DNA of 12,144 nt from DAOTTW01 sp034437615 (GCA_034437615.1 DAOTTW010000096.1:1-12144), one strand, 5' to 3'; positions 1 through 7,227 are shown, counted from the stretch's first letter. Numbers and translations: made by a program. Notes: generated by a model from the letters alone, not told the origin.

Positions 1-24
1 CTTTACAGGGGTAGGTATTTCGGC

Positions 25-48
25 GGACGTGCCATTGCACGTCCCTAC
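25..48 (-). repeat. GTAG-headed hairpin repeat, copy 1
   Basis: Read on the minus strand this is GTAG followed by an 8-bp perfect stem, GGACGTGC / GCACGTCC, with loop AATG. It faces copy 2 (65-88) with the GTAG tetranucleotides innermost. The GTAG-plus-palindrome layout resembles bacterial REP sequences, which are mobilised by RAYT (Y1-type) transposases. The family link is inferred from layout only. Confidence 0.7.
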
Positions 49-64
49 ACAACCGCTGTGAACC

Positions 65-88
65 GTAGGGACACCCAATGGGGTGTCC
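65..88 (+). repeat. GTAG-headed hairpin repeat, copy 2
   Basis: GTAG (65-68) is followed by an 8-bp perfect stem, GGACACCC (69-76) / GGGTGTCC (81-88), with loop AATG. Compared with copy 1, the head, the outer stem bases and the loop are identical. Bases of the inner stem differ and all changes are compensated on the other arm. It is the inverted partner of copy 1, 16 bases apart. Confidence 0.7.
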
Positions 89-90
89 GG

Positions 91-106
91 GGCGGCGTCA
101 GCCGCC
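91..106. repeat. Short perfect hairpin GGCGGC-GTCA-GCCGCC
   Basis: A 6-bp perfect GC stem with loop GTCA lies two bases after GTAG hairpin copy 2, inside the MITE-like element. It has no T tract and is not an obvious terminator. Confidence 0.5.
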
Positions 107-135
107 ATAAAATACGATCAAACATCAAATACCTG

Positions 136-192
136 CCCCTGAGAACTTCAGGGGGGTTGGCCCTGCGGAAGCCGCTGGCTTTAGCCAGTGGC
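136..192. repeat. Two consecutive intergenic hairpins
   Basis: The first hairpin is CCCCTGA (136-142), loop GAACT, TCAGGGG (148-154), a perfect 7-bp stem. The second is GCCGCTGGC (171-179), loop TTTA, GCCAGTGGC (184-192), 9 bp with one G-T wobble. Both lie downstream of the stop codon of the minus-strand M23 gene, so they could stop or protect its transcript. Neither has a T tract in the minus-strand direction, so a rho-independent terminator is not supported. Similar GGCTTTAGCC-type palindromes are widespread intergenic repeats in other bacteria, as I recall. Confidence 0.5.
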
Positions 193-240
193 GACACACA
201 CAGACTGGCCTGAGTAGTTACGTATTTGCGCCAACGTGTA

Positions 241-1944
241 CTAGGTGCAGCGTGCCGTAAAAGCGGCCCAATCCACGCCGATAATCTGATCTGCGATGGC
301 CACACGCAAGCTGCCATCGGAGCCTAAATCATGCCACACACGGGCGTCGTCGCGGCCAAACACCCGCAGACGCCCACACACGATCCCACTGGGGTTAATT
401 GCGGTGATGTGGCCGCCTGCGCTCGTGAGCAACGTCACCGCGTTGTACTGCGCAAGCTGCACCATCCCGCTGACATCCGGCAGACCAGCACGCCACAGCA
501 CATCCCCACCTGCATCATAGGCGTGCAGCGTCTCGCCATCAAAGAGCAACGTGCGCTGCTGTGTCGTCGGTAGCTCTGCGGCGGGGTCCAGCACAGACGT
601 AACCAGCACCGCGCTACTATCACCACCCCCCGGCGCATCCGGCATGTGCAGCAGCCAGCTAGCATCCACGCCGACGCGCCACAAGCCACCCAACGTATAC
701 GCCAGCAACGCGCCATCCGTTGACGTAGCAAACGAGCCGGATTCACGCAATTGCACGCGGTCAATCAGTGCGCCACTACCGGAAATGCTGATGGCTTCGG
801 TGATATTGGTATCAGGCTGCTGTGTAATCAGGCCAAGCACGACATTTGTGCGGCCACCTGTGATGTGATAGCGCTGCACAGGCGGTATATCATCCAGTTG
901 CCAGACGATATTGCGCCGCGTCTCGTCAATGGCGACCAACGCGCCCGTTTGCGTCGGGAACAGCAGCCAATCCAGCACGTCTATCAGGATCGGCGCACCG
1001 GAAAATTGCAATGGGACGCGCCACGATGACCCCAATGCGCCCGTGTTGGGGTCTACGATCTGCATGGTGCCATCCGCAAAGGTCAACAACGACGCCCCCT
1101 GATAGCCCGTGATTACCACAGCAGGCTTATCCAGCCGCACGCGCCACAGCACACGCCCATCTTGCGTCGCACGCCGCAGCGTCGTGCCGCCATCCAGATA
1201 CAACATGCTGTTATCGTTCAGCAGCAACGGTGCTGAGAGTGGCCCGCGTTCCTCAGTCGTGTTCACGCGCCACAGGTACGCCGGGTCTAGCTGTGCTTGC
1301 TGATTCGTGATGAACTTCTTCGGCTCCCGATAGCCCAATGTCGTCGGATGTTGCACCGTGTAGCCCGCTCCGGGGTCGTTGCCGTTGCGCGTGCGCACCT
1401 CAAAATGCAGATGCGGCGCGGGTCGCACATCCGCCACCGAGCCGAGCACCTGCCCAATGGTCACGCAATCAAAGACCTGCGGCATGGGGGTCGTGGCTGT
1501 GCTCTGTAGGTGGCCATAGACGGTATAGGCGATACGCTCATCAGGGAAGGTGTGCTCCACGATGACGACGCCTGCATCACGCCCCCACGCCAGACTGTAA
1601 GCATAGGTCACGCGGCCAGCCGCCGCCGCCCGCACGGGTTGCAGGACGCTCGTGCCGCGCCCACCATACCAATCTTCGCCCGTGTGATAGCGCCCTTCAT
1701 GCCGATAACTCGGAATGCCAAAATCCTGCGCCAATGTGAATGTGCGCTGGTCCACCGGGTAGGTGATGACATCCGCGATGCCGCAATCCTGCGCCTGCGT
1801 GGGGGTGACGCTGACAATTAAATGAAGCAAAAACGCCCAAAGCAGGGATGCCGGGCCTGGCCTCTCATAATAATATCGGACGCGCAGCAACACGTTCTTG
1901 CGTGACGCTATTTCGTGGCGGACAGCGCCGCTATGAGTCGGCAT
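241..1944 (-). CDS. Secreted M23-family metallopeptidase with C-terminal beta-propeller-like region
   Basis: A predicted exported zinc peptidase of the LytM/M23 family, which cut peptidoglycan cross-bridges. Numbered from the ATG at 1944 (567 aa), a hydrophobic stretch near residues 33-46 ends in a TQA|Q-like signal-peptidase site. The M23 core follows, with all metal and catalytic motifs present: HTGED (H87, D91), YGHL (H145) and HLHFE (H178, H180). Roughly residues 220-565 contain repeated short strands such as GRVLWRV, NIVWQL and GDVLWRA, each near an aspartate turn, as in PQQ/WD-type propellers. That C-terminal part may bind wall or protein ligands. Alternative starts are TTG at 1995 and GTG at 1893; none has a clear Shine-Dalgarno. 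The ATG overlaps the upstream kinase gene by 14 bases, suggesting coupling; the GTG would give a more normal signal-peptide length. Domain call is firm, substrate unknown. Confidence 0.85.
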   Translation of the reverse strand: MPTHSGAVRHEIASRKNVLLRVRYYYERPGPASLLWAFLLHLIVSVTPTQAQDCGIADVITYPVDQRTFTLAQDFGIPSYRHEGRYHTGEDWYGGRGTSVLQPVRAAAAGRVTYAYSLAWGRDAGVVIVEHTFPDERIAYTVYGHLQSTATTPMPQVFDCVTIGQVLGSVADVRPAPHLHFEVRTRNGNDPGAGYTVQHPTTLGYREPKKFITNQQAQLDPAYLWRVNTTEERGPLSAPLLLNDNSMLYLDGGTTLRRATQDGRVLWRVRLDKPAVVITGYQGASLLTFADGTMQIVDPNTGALGSSWRVPLQFSGAPILIDVLDWLLFPTQTGALVAIDETRRNIVWQLDDIPPVQRYHITGGRTNVVLGLITQQPDTNITEAISISGSGALIDRVQLRESGSFATSTDGALLAYTLGGLWRVGVDASWLLHMPDAPGGGDSSAVLVTSVLDPAAELPTTQQRTLLFDGETLHAYDAGGDVLWRAGLPDVSGMVQLAQYNAVTLLTSAGGHITAINPSGIVCGRLRVFGRDDARVWHDLGSDGSLRVAIADQIIGVDWAAFTARCT

Positions 1945-3124
1945 CGGCTTTGTGGAGTGGAACGGCGATGCTGAAGGTGCTGCCCTCGCCGTCAACGCTG
2001 TGCAGGCGGCGCGTGCCGCCGTGCATCTTCACGATGCCATCCACCAGCGCCAAACCAGACCCCGCACCCTGATCTTCGTACAATTCGCGGTTGATCTGAT
2101 AAAAGCGCTGCCAGATATTTTCTTGCTCATGTTCCGGTACGCCACGCCCGTAATCCTGCACCTCGATGTGTAGCCATTCGTCATCGCAATAGGCGCGTAA
2201 TTCAATCAGGCCGTCGTCCTCGCTGAATTTAGCAGCGTTATCCAGCATCTCTCGAATAGCAACAGTCAGATATTGTGGATCAATAAACAAGGTCGGCGTG
2301 CTTTCCGGTATCGTAATTTCTATGCGGCGCGGGCGTGCCTCGCCTAGATCGGCCTGTTGGCGTGCATCGTGGATCATGGGCTGGATGTCGGTTAGCTGCT
2401 GGGCACGCCATTTAAACGTTTGGTCTGCGTCACCGCTCTCGACCTCTACCAACAGGATGAAATTCTCTATCAAGCGACGCAGGCGAGCCGCACCCGAATT
2501 CACACCGCGCAAAAATTGCATCAGTTCGCCGTCGCTCATCTGGCCAGGGTCGGAATCCCTGAGCATGTCCGCGTAGGCCACCACCAACGTCAACGGCGTG
2601 CGAAACTCGTGGTTGAGGATGGTCAGAATTTGGCGCTTCACATCGGAGACCTGCCCCGACTGCACGCGCTGGATGTGCTGTGTGCGCCTCAGCGATGTAT
2701 CCACCGACACGAGCAAGTCCTCAGCGTCAAACGGCTTGGTCAGGTAGGCGTCTGCGCCCAGTTTAGCGCCCTTATGCCGGTCTTCGCGTTCGCTCCTGGC
2801 GGTTAAGAAGATAAACGGAATCGTCACCCAGCGATCTTCTTTGCGCACCTCTGACAGAAATTCATAGCCATCCATGTGCGGCATCATCACGTCGGATACG
2901 ATTATATCCGGTGGGTTGTTGGGGTCATCCCGCAGCAAAGCAAGGCCGTCTGCGCCGTTTTGCGCGGTCAGGACCTCGTAGCTATCCAATTCCAGAATAT
3001 CGCGGATGCCCGTTAACAGGTTAAATTCGTCTTCTACAACCAGTACCCTCGCCTTGTACACGGCATTTCCCCGTTCTGAAGCCATCACATTGTTGATTTG
3101 GGTTTGATTTTCTATCGACATCAT
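1931..3124 (-). CDS. Soluble response regulator-histidine kinase hybrid (receiver + HisKA + HATPase_c)
   Basis: A two-component signalling protein of 397 aa. Residues about 26-142 form a receiver domain: acidic pair E31/D32, phospho-acceptor D78 in IIVSDVMMP, T108 and K130 in LTKPFD. A short linker leads to the HisKA H-box NHEFRTPL with phosphorylatable H172, then a complete HATPase_c domain: N-box LDNAAKF (N296), G1 DYGRG (324-328), F-box RFYQ and G2 GAGSGLAL (353-360). There is no transmembrane or sensor domain, so it is cytoplasmic and presumably receives its signal as phosphate on D78 from another kinase. The start is the first of two adjacent ATGs, 11 bases after the homoserine dehydrogenase stop, with only a weak purine-rich stretch upstream. 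All residues needed for activity are present. No separate output regulator lies in the window, so its target is unknown. Confidence 0.93.
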   Translation of the reverse strand: MMSIENQTQINNVMASERGNAVYKARVLVVEDEFNLLTGIRDILELDSYEVLTAQNGADGLALLRDDPNNPPDIIVSDVMMPHMDGYEFLSEVRKEDRWVTIPFIFLTARSEREDRHKGAKLGADAYLTKPFDAEDLLVSVDTSLRRTQHIQRVQSGQVSDVKRQILTILNHEFRTPLTLVVAYADMLRDSDPGQMSDGELMQFLRGVNSGAARLRRLIENFILLVEVESGDADQTFKWRAQQLTDIQPMIHDARQQADLGEARPRRIEITIPESTPTLFIDPQYLTVAIREMLDNAAKFSEDDGLIELRAYCDDEWLHIEVQDYGRGVPEHEQENIWQRFYQINRELYEDQGAGSGLALVDGIVKMHGGTRRLHSVDGEGSTFSIAVPLHKADADS

Positions 3125-3135
3125 TATAACGCATT

Positions 3136-4155
3136 CTATCTTCTTTTAGCGTGAATTGACAGCAAATCCGCCAGCAATGCAAAGCCCGTTTCTGTGCGAC
3201 CCGCCCCAGGGCCAATCAGTGTGACATCACCAAGCAACGCGCTGGTGTAGGTGATGGCATTCGTCGCACCCTGAATTTGCGCCAGCGGGTCCGTGATGGG
3301 TAAGCGCAGGGGTTGCACGCTGCCACCCTGGGGCGTAACCTCTGCGATCAGGCGATAGCGTTCATTGGCCGCCTGTGCAGCTTGCATATCTGCTATGGTA
3401 ATATCACGGATACCGCGTACACGTAGATTCTGTATTCGCAAGTGTACACCAAATATCACACTTGCCAGAATTAACACTTTGCCAACAGCATCCCAGCCAT
3501 CGACATCTGCCGTCGGGTCGGCCTCTGCATAGCCCATCGCTTGCGCCTGCTGTAGCGCATCCGCGTAGCTTTGCCCCTGTTCCATCTGCGTCAGCATGTA
3601 ATTGGTTGTACCGTTCAGGATGCCACGAATGCGGGTGATCGCAGCGCCCGCCAAGCCTTCTAGCCCTAATGCGATAGCAGGTGTACCGGCCATAACCGTC
3701 GCTTCACAGCGCAGCAGCCGACCTGTACGCGCCGCCAGCGCTTGTAAATCCGCATACGCCAGCGCAACAGGCCCCTTGTTAGCCAGCACGACATCCATAG
3801 CCACCTCAAAAGCCGCTGCGACGTGCTGTAACGCGGGCTGACCCGTTTGCAGGTCAGACGGGGTCGCTTCGATCATGACATCCGCCTCGGCCTTGCGGAT
3901 CATTGTCAGCGCATCCCAACCGCGTGTTAATTGGGCTTGCTGCGGATACTGCGCGAGGTCGCCCTGTTCAGAGGCCCTCAGCAATTCACCTAAATCCAGC
4001 CCTTGTGGATCGTAAAGTGAACCGCGTGTGCGCGTGACCACAGCGACGACCTGCGGCACGAAACCATAGCGTGCTCGCAGGGTGTCTGCTTGTGTTTGTA
4101 ATATTTCGATGAAACCCTGGCCGACCGTGCCGAAGCCAATTAAGAGTATTTTCAT
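3136..4155 (-). CDS. hom: Homoserine dehydrogenase (short form, no ACT domain)
   Basis: Catalyses NAD(P)H-dependent reduction of aspartate semialdehyde to homoserine, the branch point to threonine and methionine, in the cytoplasm. The 339-aa protein opens with a Rossmann motif GFGTVG (7-12). ANKGP (125-129) and NGTTNY (181-186) are typical of the family. The signature stretch 208-226 carries E211, D222 and K226, whose spacing matches the catalytic E208, D219 and K223 known from the yeast enzyme. GPGAGRTETG (315-324) is the usual C-terminal loop. The C-terminal ACT domain found in many bacterial Hom proteins is absent, so allosteric threonine feedback through that domain is not expected. It starts at ATG, 36 bases after the stop of the upstream gene, and is followed at 11 bases by a kinase gene. 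No other threonine or methionine gene is nearby, which is unusual. Identification is firm. Confidence 0.93.
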   Translation of the reverse strand: MKILLIGFGTVGQGFIEILQTQADTLRARYGFVPQVVAVVTRTRGSLYDPQGLDLGELLRASEQGDLAQYPQQAQLTRGWDALTMIRKAEADVMIEATPSDLQTGQPALQHVAAAFEVAMDVVLANKGPVALAYADLQALAARTGRLLRCEATVMAGTPAIALGLEGLAGAAITRIRGILNGTTNYMLTQMEQGQSYADALQQAQAMGYAEADPTADVDGWDAVGKVLILASVIFGVHLRIQNLRVRGIRDITIADMQAAQAANERYRLIAEVTPQGGSVQPLRLPITDPLAQIQGATNAITYTSALLGDVTLIGPGAGRTETGFALLADLLSIHAKRR

Positions 4156-4191
4156 GGTGTATGTTTTCTGCCTGTCTCGCGCTTGGTTGCA

Positions 4192-5244
4192 CTACAAATT
4201 CGCCTGATGTTGCAGGTAAGCATCCGTTACAAACTCTATAATGAGCGGCACTTGCTCAAGAGTCAAGATGCGCGGCAGACCATCCAACACAATATAATCA
4301 AGCGGAGCTTGCCATTCCCTTATGTCGTCAAAGATGTCTGGTTGCAACGAGCGTACATCGGTCAGGGCTGCGTCACCGCTGCCGTACATGAATAAAACCG
4401 GCGTCTCGGCGTCCTGAGCATGTAAATAGGTCGCGCCACTGGTCACCACGCCCATAGATGGGAAGGTCTGCGCGTAAAGTGTCGCCAATGCGCCGCCCTC
4501 CGCAAAGCCGAACAGCACTGGGCCAGCCTCATGCAATGCAAAAGCATATGCATCGGCCAGCGCAGCCAAACCCGCGTCAAGCTGTGTGATGAGCGCGTCG
4601 GTGTCTCGTTCGGGGTCAGCCTGCACAGCGCTCAGCGTATCCGGCACAATCAGCAGCACGCCCTCGTTCTGGCTTATCGGCGTCAATAGCTGCATCACAC
4701 GGGCAGCATCCGCCGCTGATTGGTCTGTTTCGCCACCGGGCAGCGCCACCAGCACTGGCCAACCGTCTGCGGGTGGCTCGCCTGCTGGTTCGCGGATGAG
4801 GTAATCTATGCCTGCAATCGTGGCCTTCAGCGGCGGGGCTTGCGGCGCAAATAGATCGGTGATGACGCGGCGCATCTCGTCCACGTTGCCCAGAAACAGG
4901 GCTGTAGCGACGAAAACCAGCGTAAACAGCAGCACCAAGCGCTGAAACGGCAGTTCATGCAGGCCATGCCCCTGTGGTGTGGTGTGATAGCGAATCAGTT
5001 CTTGACGCAGGCGCACATCTGCGATGATTTGTGTGGCGCGTTGGCCGCTGAAATCAGTCAGGGTGTGGGCCAGGTGACGCGCAGTGGCGTCTTGTGTCAG
5101 GCGCGGGTCGCGGTCGAAGGCGCGGCCAAGCCACAGGACCGCATCAGCCCAGTTGCGCTGTGGGTCAATGCGCAACGCACGCCATAGCGCATACTCTGCA
5201 CGGCGTAGATACGCGGGTGGATGTTTGCGGATGCGGTTTTTCAC
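4192..5244 (-). CDS. Membrane-anchored alpha/beta-hydrolase-fold protein without catalytic serine (probable pseudoenzyme)
   Basis: 350 aa from a GTG start; AGGT lies 13 bases upstream, a weak and distant ribosome site. The N-terminal 100 residues are basic and helical, with ALWRALRID...AVLWLGRAFDRDP resembling a TPR-like helical pair. A single hydrophobic segment (about 102-119) follows, then a domain with alpha/beta-hydrolase features: strand and oxyanion region WPVLVALPGG (162-171), LLIVPDT (198-203), nucleophile-elbow region LFGFAEGGALA (245-254), and PVLFMYGSGD with acid D291. At the elbow the expected G-x-S-x-G reads GFAEG, with alanine at 248. Where the catalytic histidine usually sits, the sequence is LDGLPRI without histidine. 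The fold is probably kept while hydrolysis is lost, so a binding or scaffolding role is possible. It lies 72 bases downstream of the HAS-barrel-like gene. The family assignment is by motif pattern only. Confidence 0.7.
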   Translation of the reverse strand: MKNRIRKHPPAYLRRAEYALWRALRIDPQRNWADAVLWLGRAFDRDPRLTQDATARHLAHTLTDFSGQRATQIIADVRLRQELIRYHTTPQGHGLHELPFQRLVLLFTLVFVATALFLGNVDEMRRVITDLFAPQAPPLKATIAGIDYLIREPAGEPPADGWPVLVALPGGETDQSAADAARVMQLLTPISQNEGVLLIVPDTLSAVQADPERDTDALITQLDAGLAALADAYAFALHEAGPVLFGFAEGGALATLYAQTFPSMGVVTSGATYLHAQDAETPVLFMYGSGDAALTDVRSLQPDIFDDIREWQAPLDYIVLDGLPRILTLEQVPLIIEFVTDAYLQHQANL

Positions 5245-5316
5245 AATGGCGTCAATGACCTATGCTCATGCGGGCACGCTGTCAATATTTTAGGGCATTG
5301 TCTGGCGAACTCGCAG

Positions 5317-5937
5317 TTAAGGCTTAATCAACGCCAGCACGTATGACAGACGCTTCAGGTCGTTGCCGATGTCGCGGGCTAACTGACGACCACAGCGCAC
5401 CAGAAAAGCATAACGTTCGCCATCGTCGGCGTACCACTGCGCTGCATTGCGCACACAAGCCGCAATCAGGTCGTCCGATGGCACCTCAGACGCGCCGATG
5501 ATAATGCGGAAAAAGTCGCAGCGCTGCGTGAAGTAATAAATCTCTTGCGGCGTACAGAGCAGTACATCGGAGAGGCTCATCGGTGGGCGTGGTGGCAGGC
5601 TGTGCATCAGCGTATCGTGGATCACATAGCCCACGTTAATCACCTTGACCTCTACGGGCACAAGGCGGTTTTCGCGCTGGTCGCGCAGGATATTTTCCGG
5701 CACGCCTTCGCCCATCACTAGCTCGCTGATAAGCTGGTCGTCCTTAATCTCGACCTTGTAAATCAGGCCGATGGACCAGGCTTGTATATCATTGCCGATG
5801 GGCGCTTTCACAAATGCGCCGAAGTCGTGGCGCTCATCAATATGGCGGCTGTGCGTGCCACAATCAAAGCCGCGTGTGCTGGCCCGCAGCACGCGCCCAA
5901 CGGCTTCTTGGCCGTTGTCTACCTGTAAGTCTGTCAT
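5317..5937 (-). CDS. HAS-barrel-like protein in a nurA operon
   Basis: 206 aa, cytoplasmic, with no signal peptide. The first 105 residues are strand-rich: VGRVLRAS (13-20), FDCGTH, FGAFVKAPI (39-47), WSIGLIYKVEI (54-64), VPVEVKVINVGYV. This resembles the HAS barrel that begins HerA translocases and forms their contact with NurA. The remainder (120-206) is helical, with no Walker A or B motif, so it is not a HerA ATPase itself. Stand-alone HAS-barrel proteins beside nurA are known from comparative genomics of the HerA/FtsK superfamily, which supports an adaptor role with NurA. The gene starts 21 bases after the nurA stop, with a GGA element in the gap, so the two are very likely co-transcribed and made in related amounts. 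The barrel call comes from pattern recognition and context; a profile comparison could overturn it. Confidence 0.65.
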   Translation of the reverse strand: MTDLQVDNGQEAVGRVLRASTRGFDCGTHSRHIDERHDFGAFVKAPIGNDIQAWSIGLIYKVEIKDDQLISELVMGEGVPENILRDQRENRLVPVEVKVINVGYVIHDTLMHSLPPRPPMSLSDVLLCTPQEIYYFTQRCDFFRIIIGASEVPSDDLIAACVRNAAQWYADDGERYAFLVRCGRQLARDIGNDLKRLSYVLALIKP

Positions 5938-5958
5938 GATCGTTCGATCCAGTTTGAG

Positions 5959-7227
5959 CTATTGGCGTTCATCTAAATCCACATCGCCCCAGATGTCAAA
6001 ATAGCGCCTGCCGCTGCGGGCGAGGTCTTTCGCGTGCGTCTTGGCCGTTAACGTGTTGCGGATTAACTCCTCACGCACGCGGCGCACCTGTACGTTGACC
6101 AATTCCTCTAGCTTGGCGCGGTCCTTGTTGCTGACCCAGGCCAATTCATCGGCGCGGGTCAGCACGTAGGGGTAGGGGTTGCGGCCCTGCATCCGGCACT
6201 GATGTAAGATCATCGCGTGCAGCCCTGCGACGTGCTGCGCTTTGCGGGCCACCCACACCGGCAAATCCACGCGGATCACCCTCGATGTGAAGCCGTTGTA
6301 TACCTTGAGGTAGAAGAACGCAATCTCGTAATTCTCGCCTCGGTCACGAAATGCTTTATTTTGCGGCGAATTCTGCACCATGATTGCCGAGCGTTCGCCG
6401 GGGTGCAGCACCGCCTGAAAAAACTGCTGATCGCGCAAGCCGTCTAGCTGCCCGGCGCGGGCGATGTCGTGCTGATGCTGCTTCAGGTCGGCTTCGCTGT
6501 GCAACGTCAGCAGGTACAGCAATTGTATGAAGCGCTTGCTGCGGAAGGGGTTGTCGATGTAGCCACACAGCAAGGCCCCAGCATCATGCAGGTGCACCAA
6601 CGCGCCCATGTAATCCTTCATCAGGTTGTCGTGGTCTTTGGCGTCATTGCCGGGCAGGTACATCAGCCGATTATCGTAAAAGGCGAACACCGGATGATCG
6701 TTGTGGCGCTGCTGCCAGGCCGCGTCGCCGAGCGTGCGCAATTCCTCAACAGTACGGCGGTCATCGACTGTGCGGTTCGAGATGATCTGCCCGTAGCGGT
6801 CGTGCACGTACTCCTTGTGATATTTGAGCTGCGGAAAAGTCGCCTGCTGCGGCGTCTGCTCCACGCCATGAAAATACGTAAACAAGCCAATGTTAATCAG
6901 GTAGTAGTGAATCGGCGCTTGCTCATCCGGGTAGACCTGTGAGCCATCCGCAGCGATGAGTGTGGCCTGTTGCGGTGCTTCCGGCTCCGGCACAATCAGG
7001 TTGATCTTTTCAGCATTCGGCAAATCCAGCGGGGCCGCCCCGCGATAGCCGCTAATATCCGAGCGCCGCACCCACTCGATGCGCTCCCAAACGTCGTTCA
7101 GGTCGTCGGCCTGCTGAAAAAGCTGCGAAGCCATCGTCAGCCGATCCGTCAGATCAAAATCCAGCTTATCGAGCATGGTCCCCATGCGGTAAACCTGCTC
7201 TACAATGCGGTTAAATTCCAGCGTCAT
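5959..7227 (-). CDS. nurA: NurA-domain 5'-3' nuclease
   Basis: A 422-aa protein with a NurA nuclease domain. NurA acts with the hexameric HerA translocase on DNA ends, producing single-stranded DNA for recombinational repair. Visible motifs are the metal-binding AADGSQVYPD (D94), an acidic helix RTVEELR (E161/E162), the second metal aspartate in FAFYDNRLMY (D185), CGYIDNP (221-227), and near the C terminus PYPYVLTRADELAWV (351-365). That last motif corresponds to the archaeal Y...H motif, with an aspartate (D360) where archaeal enzymes have histidine. The N-terminal 80 residues are helical and family-typical. It is probably the first gene of the minus-strand operon: about 480 bases without a gene precede it, and a HAS-barrel-like gene follows at 21 bases. 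No HerA gene is in the window. Start ATG has only a weak GGAT element upstream. Confidence 0.82.
   Translation of the reverse strand: MTLEFNRIVEQVYRMGTMLDKLDFDLTDRLTMASQLFQQADDLNDVWERIEWVRRSDISGYRGAAPLDLPNAEKINLIVPEPEAPQQATLIAADGSQVYPDEQAPIHYYLINIGLFTYFHGVEQTPQQATFPQLKYHKEYVHDRYGQIISNRTVDDRRTVEELRTLGDAAWQQRHNDHPVFAFYDNRLMYLPGNDAKDHDNLMKDYMGALVHLHDAGALLCGYIDNPFRSKRFIQLLYLLTLHSEADLKQHQHDIARAGQLDGLRDQQFFQAVLHPGERSAIMVQNSPQNKAFRDRGENYEIAFFYLKVYNGFTSRVIRVDLPVWVARKAQHVAGLHAMILHQCRMQGRNPYPYVLTRADELAWVSNKDRAKLEELVNVQVRRVREELIRNTLTAKTHAKDLARSGRRYFDIWGDVDLDERQ

Larger units (their letters stand above)
6..141. mobile_element. MITE-like repeat element with 15-bp terminal inverted repeats
   Basis: The left end CAGGGGTAGGTATTT (6-20) is matched in inverted orientation by AAATACCTGCCCCTG (127-141), with 14 of 15 positions complementary. 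The 136 bases so bounded hold no gene. They contain two inverted 24-base GTAG hairpin units (25-48 and 65-88) and a GGCGGC/GCCGCC hairpin (91-106). Small size, terminal inverted repeats and nested palindromes are what a non-autonomous MITE would show. I see no clear target-site duplication, and the window starts only 5 bases to the left, so the outer limit is uncertain. It lies downstream of the M23 peptidase gene. It could also be a chance nest of unrelated repeats. Confidence 0.5.

Noticed and set aside
435..764. Open frames on both strands inside the M23 gene
   Set aside because: Shadow frames of a GC-rich gene; none shows domain features, while the 567-aa frame has intact motifs.
1893..1995. 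TTG at 1995 as start of the M23 gene
   Set aside because: It would overlap the kinase by 65 bases and put an even longer non-signal stretch before the signal peptide; ATG 1944 or GTG 1893 is more likely.
5257..5285. Perfect TTGACA on the minus strand before the membrane pseudo-hydrolase
   Set aside because: At 17 bases the -10 would be TAGGTC (2 of 6), too poor; the gene can be read from the upstream operon.
5938..5958. GATCG-TT-CGATC palindrome between nurA and the HAS-like gene
   Set aside because: Only 5 bp per arm and built of common GATC motifs; it overlaps the ribosome-binding region and can arise by chance.
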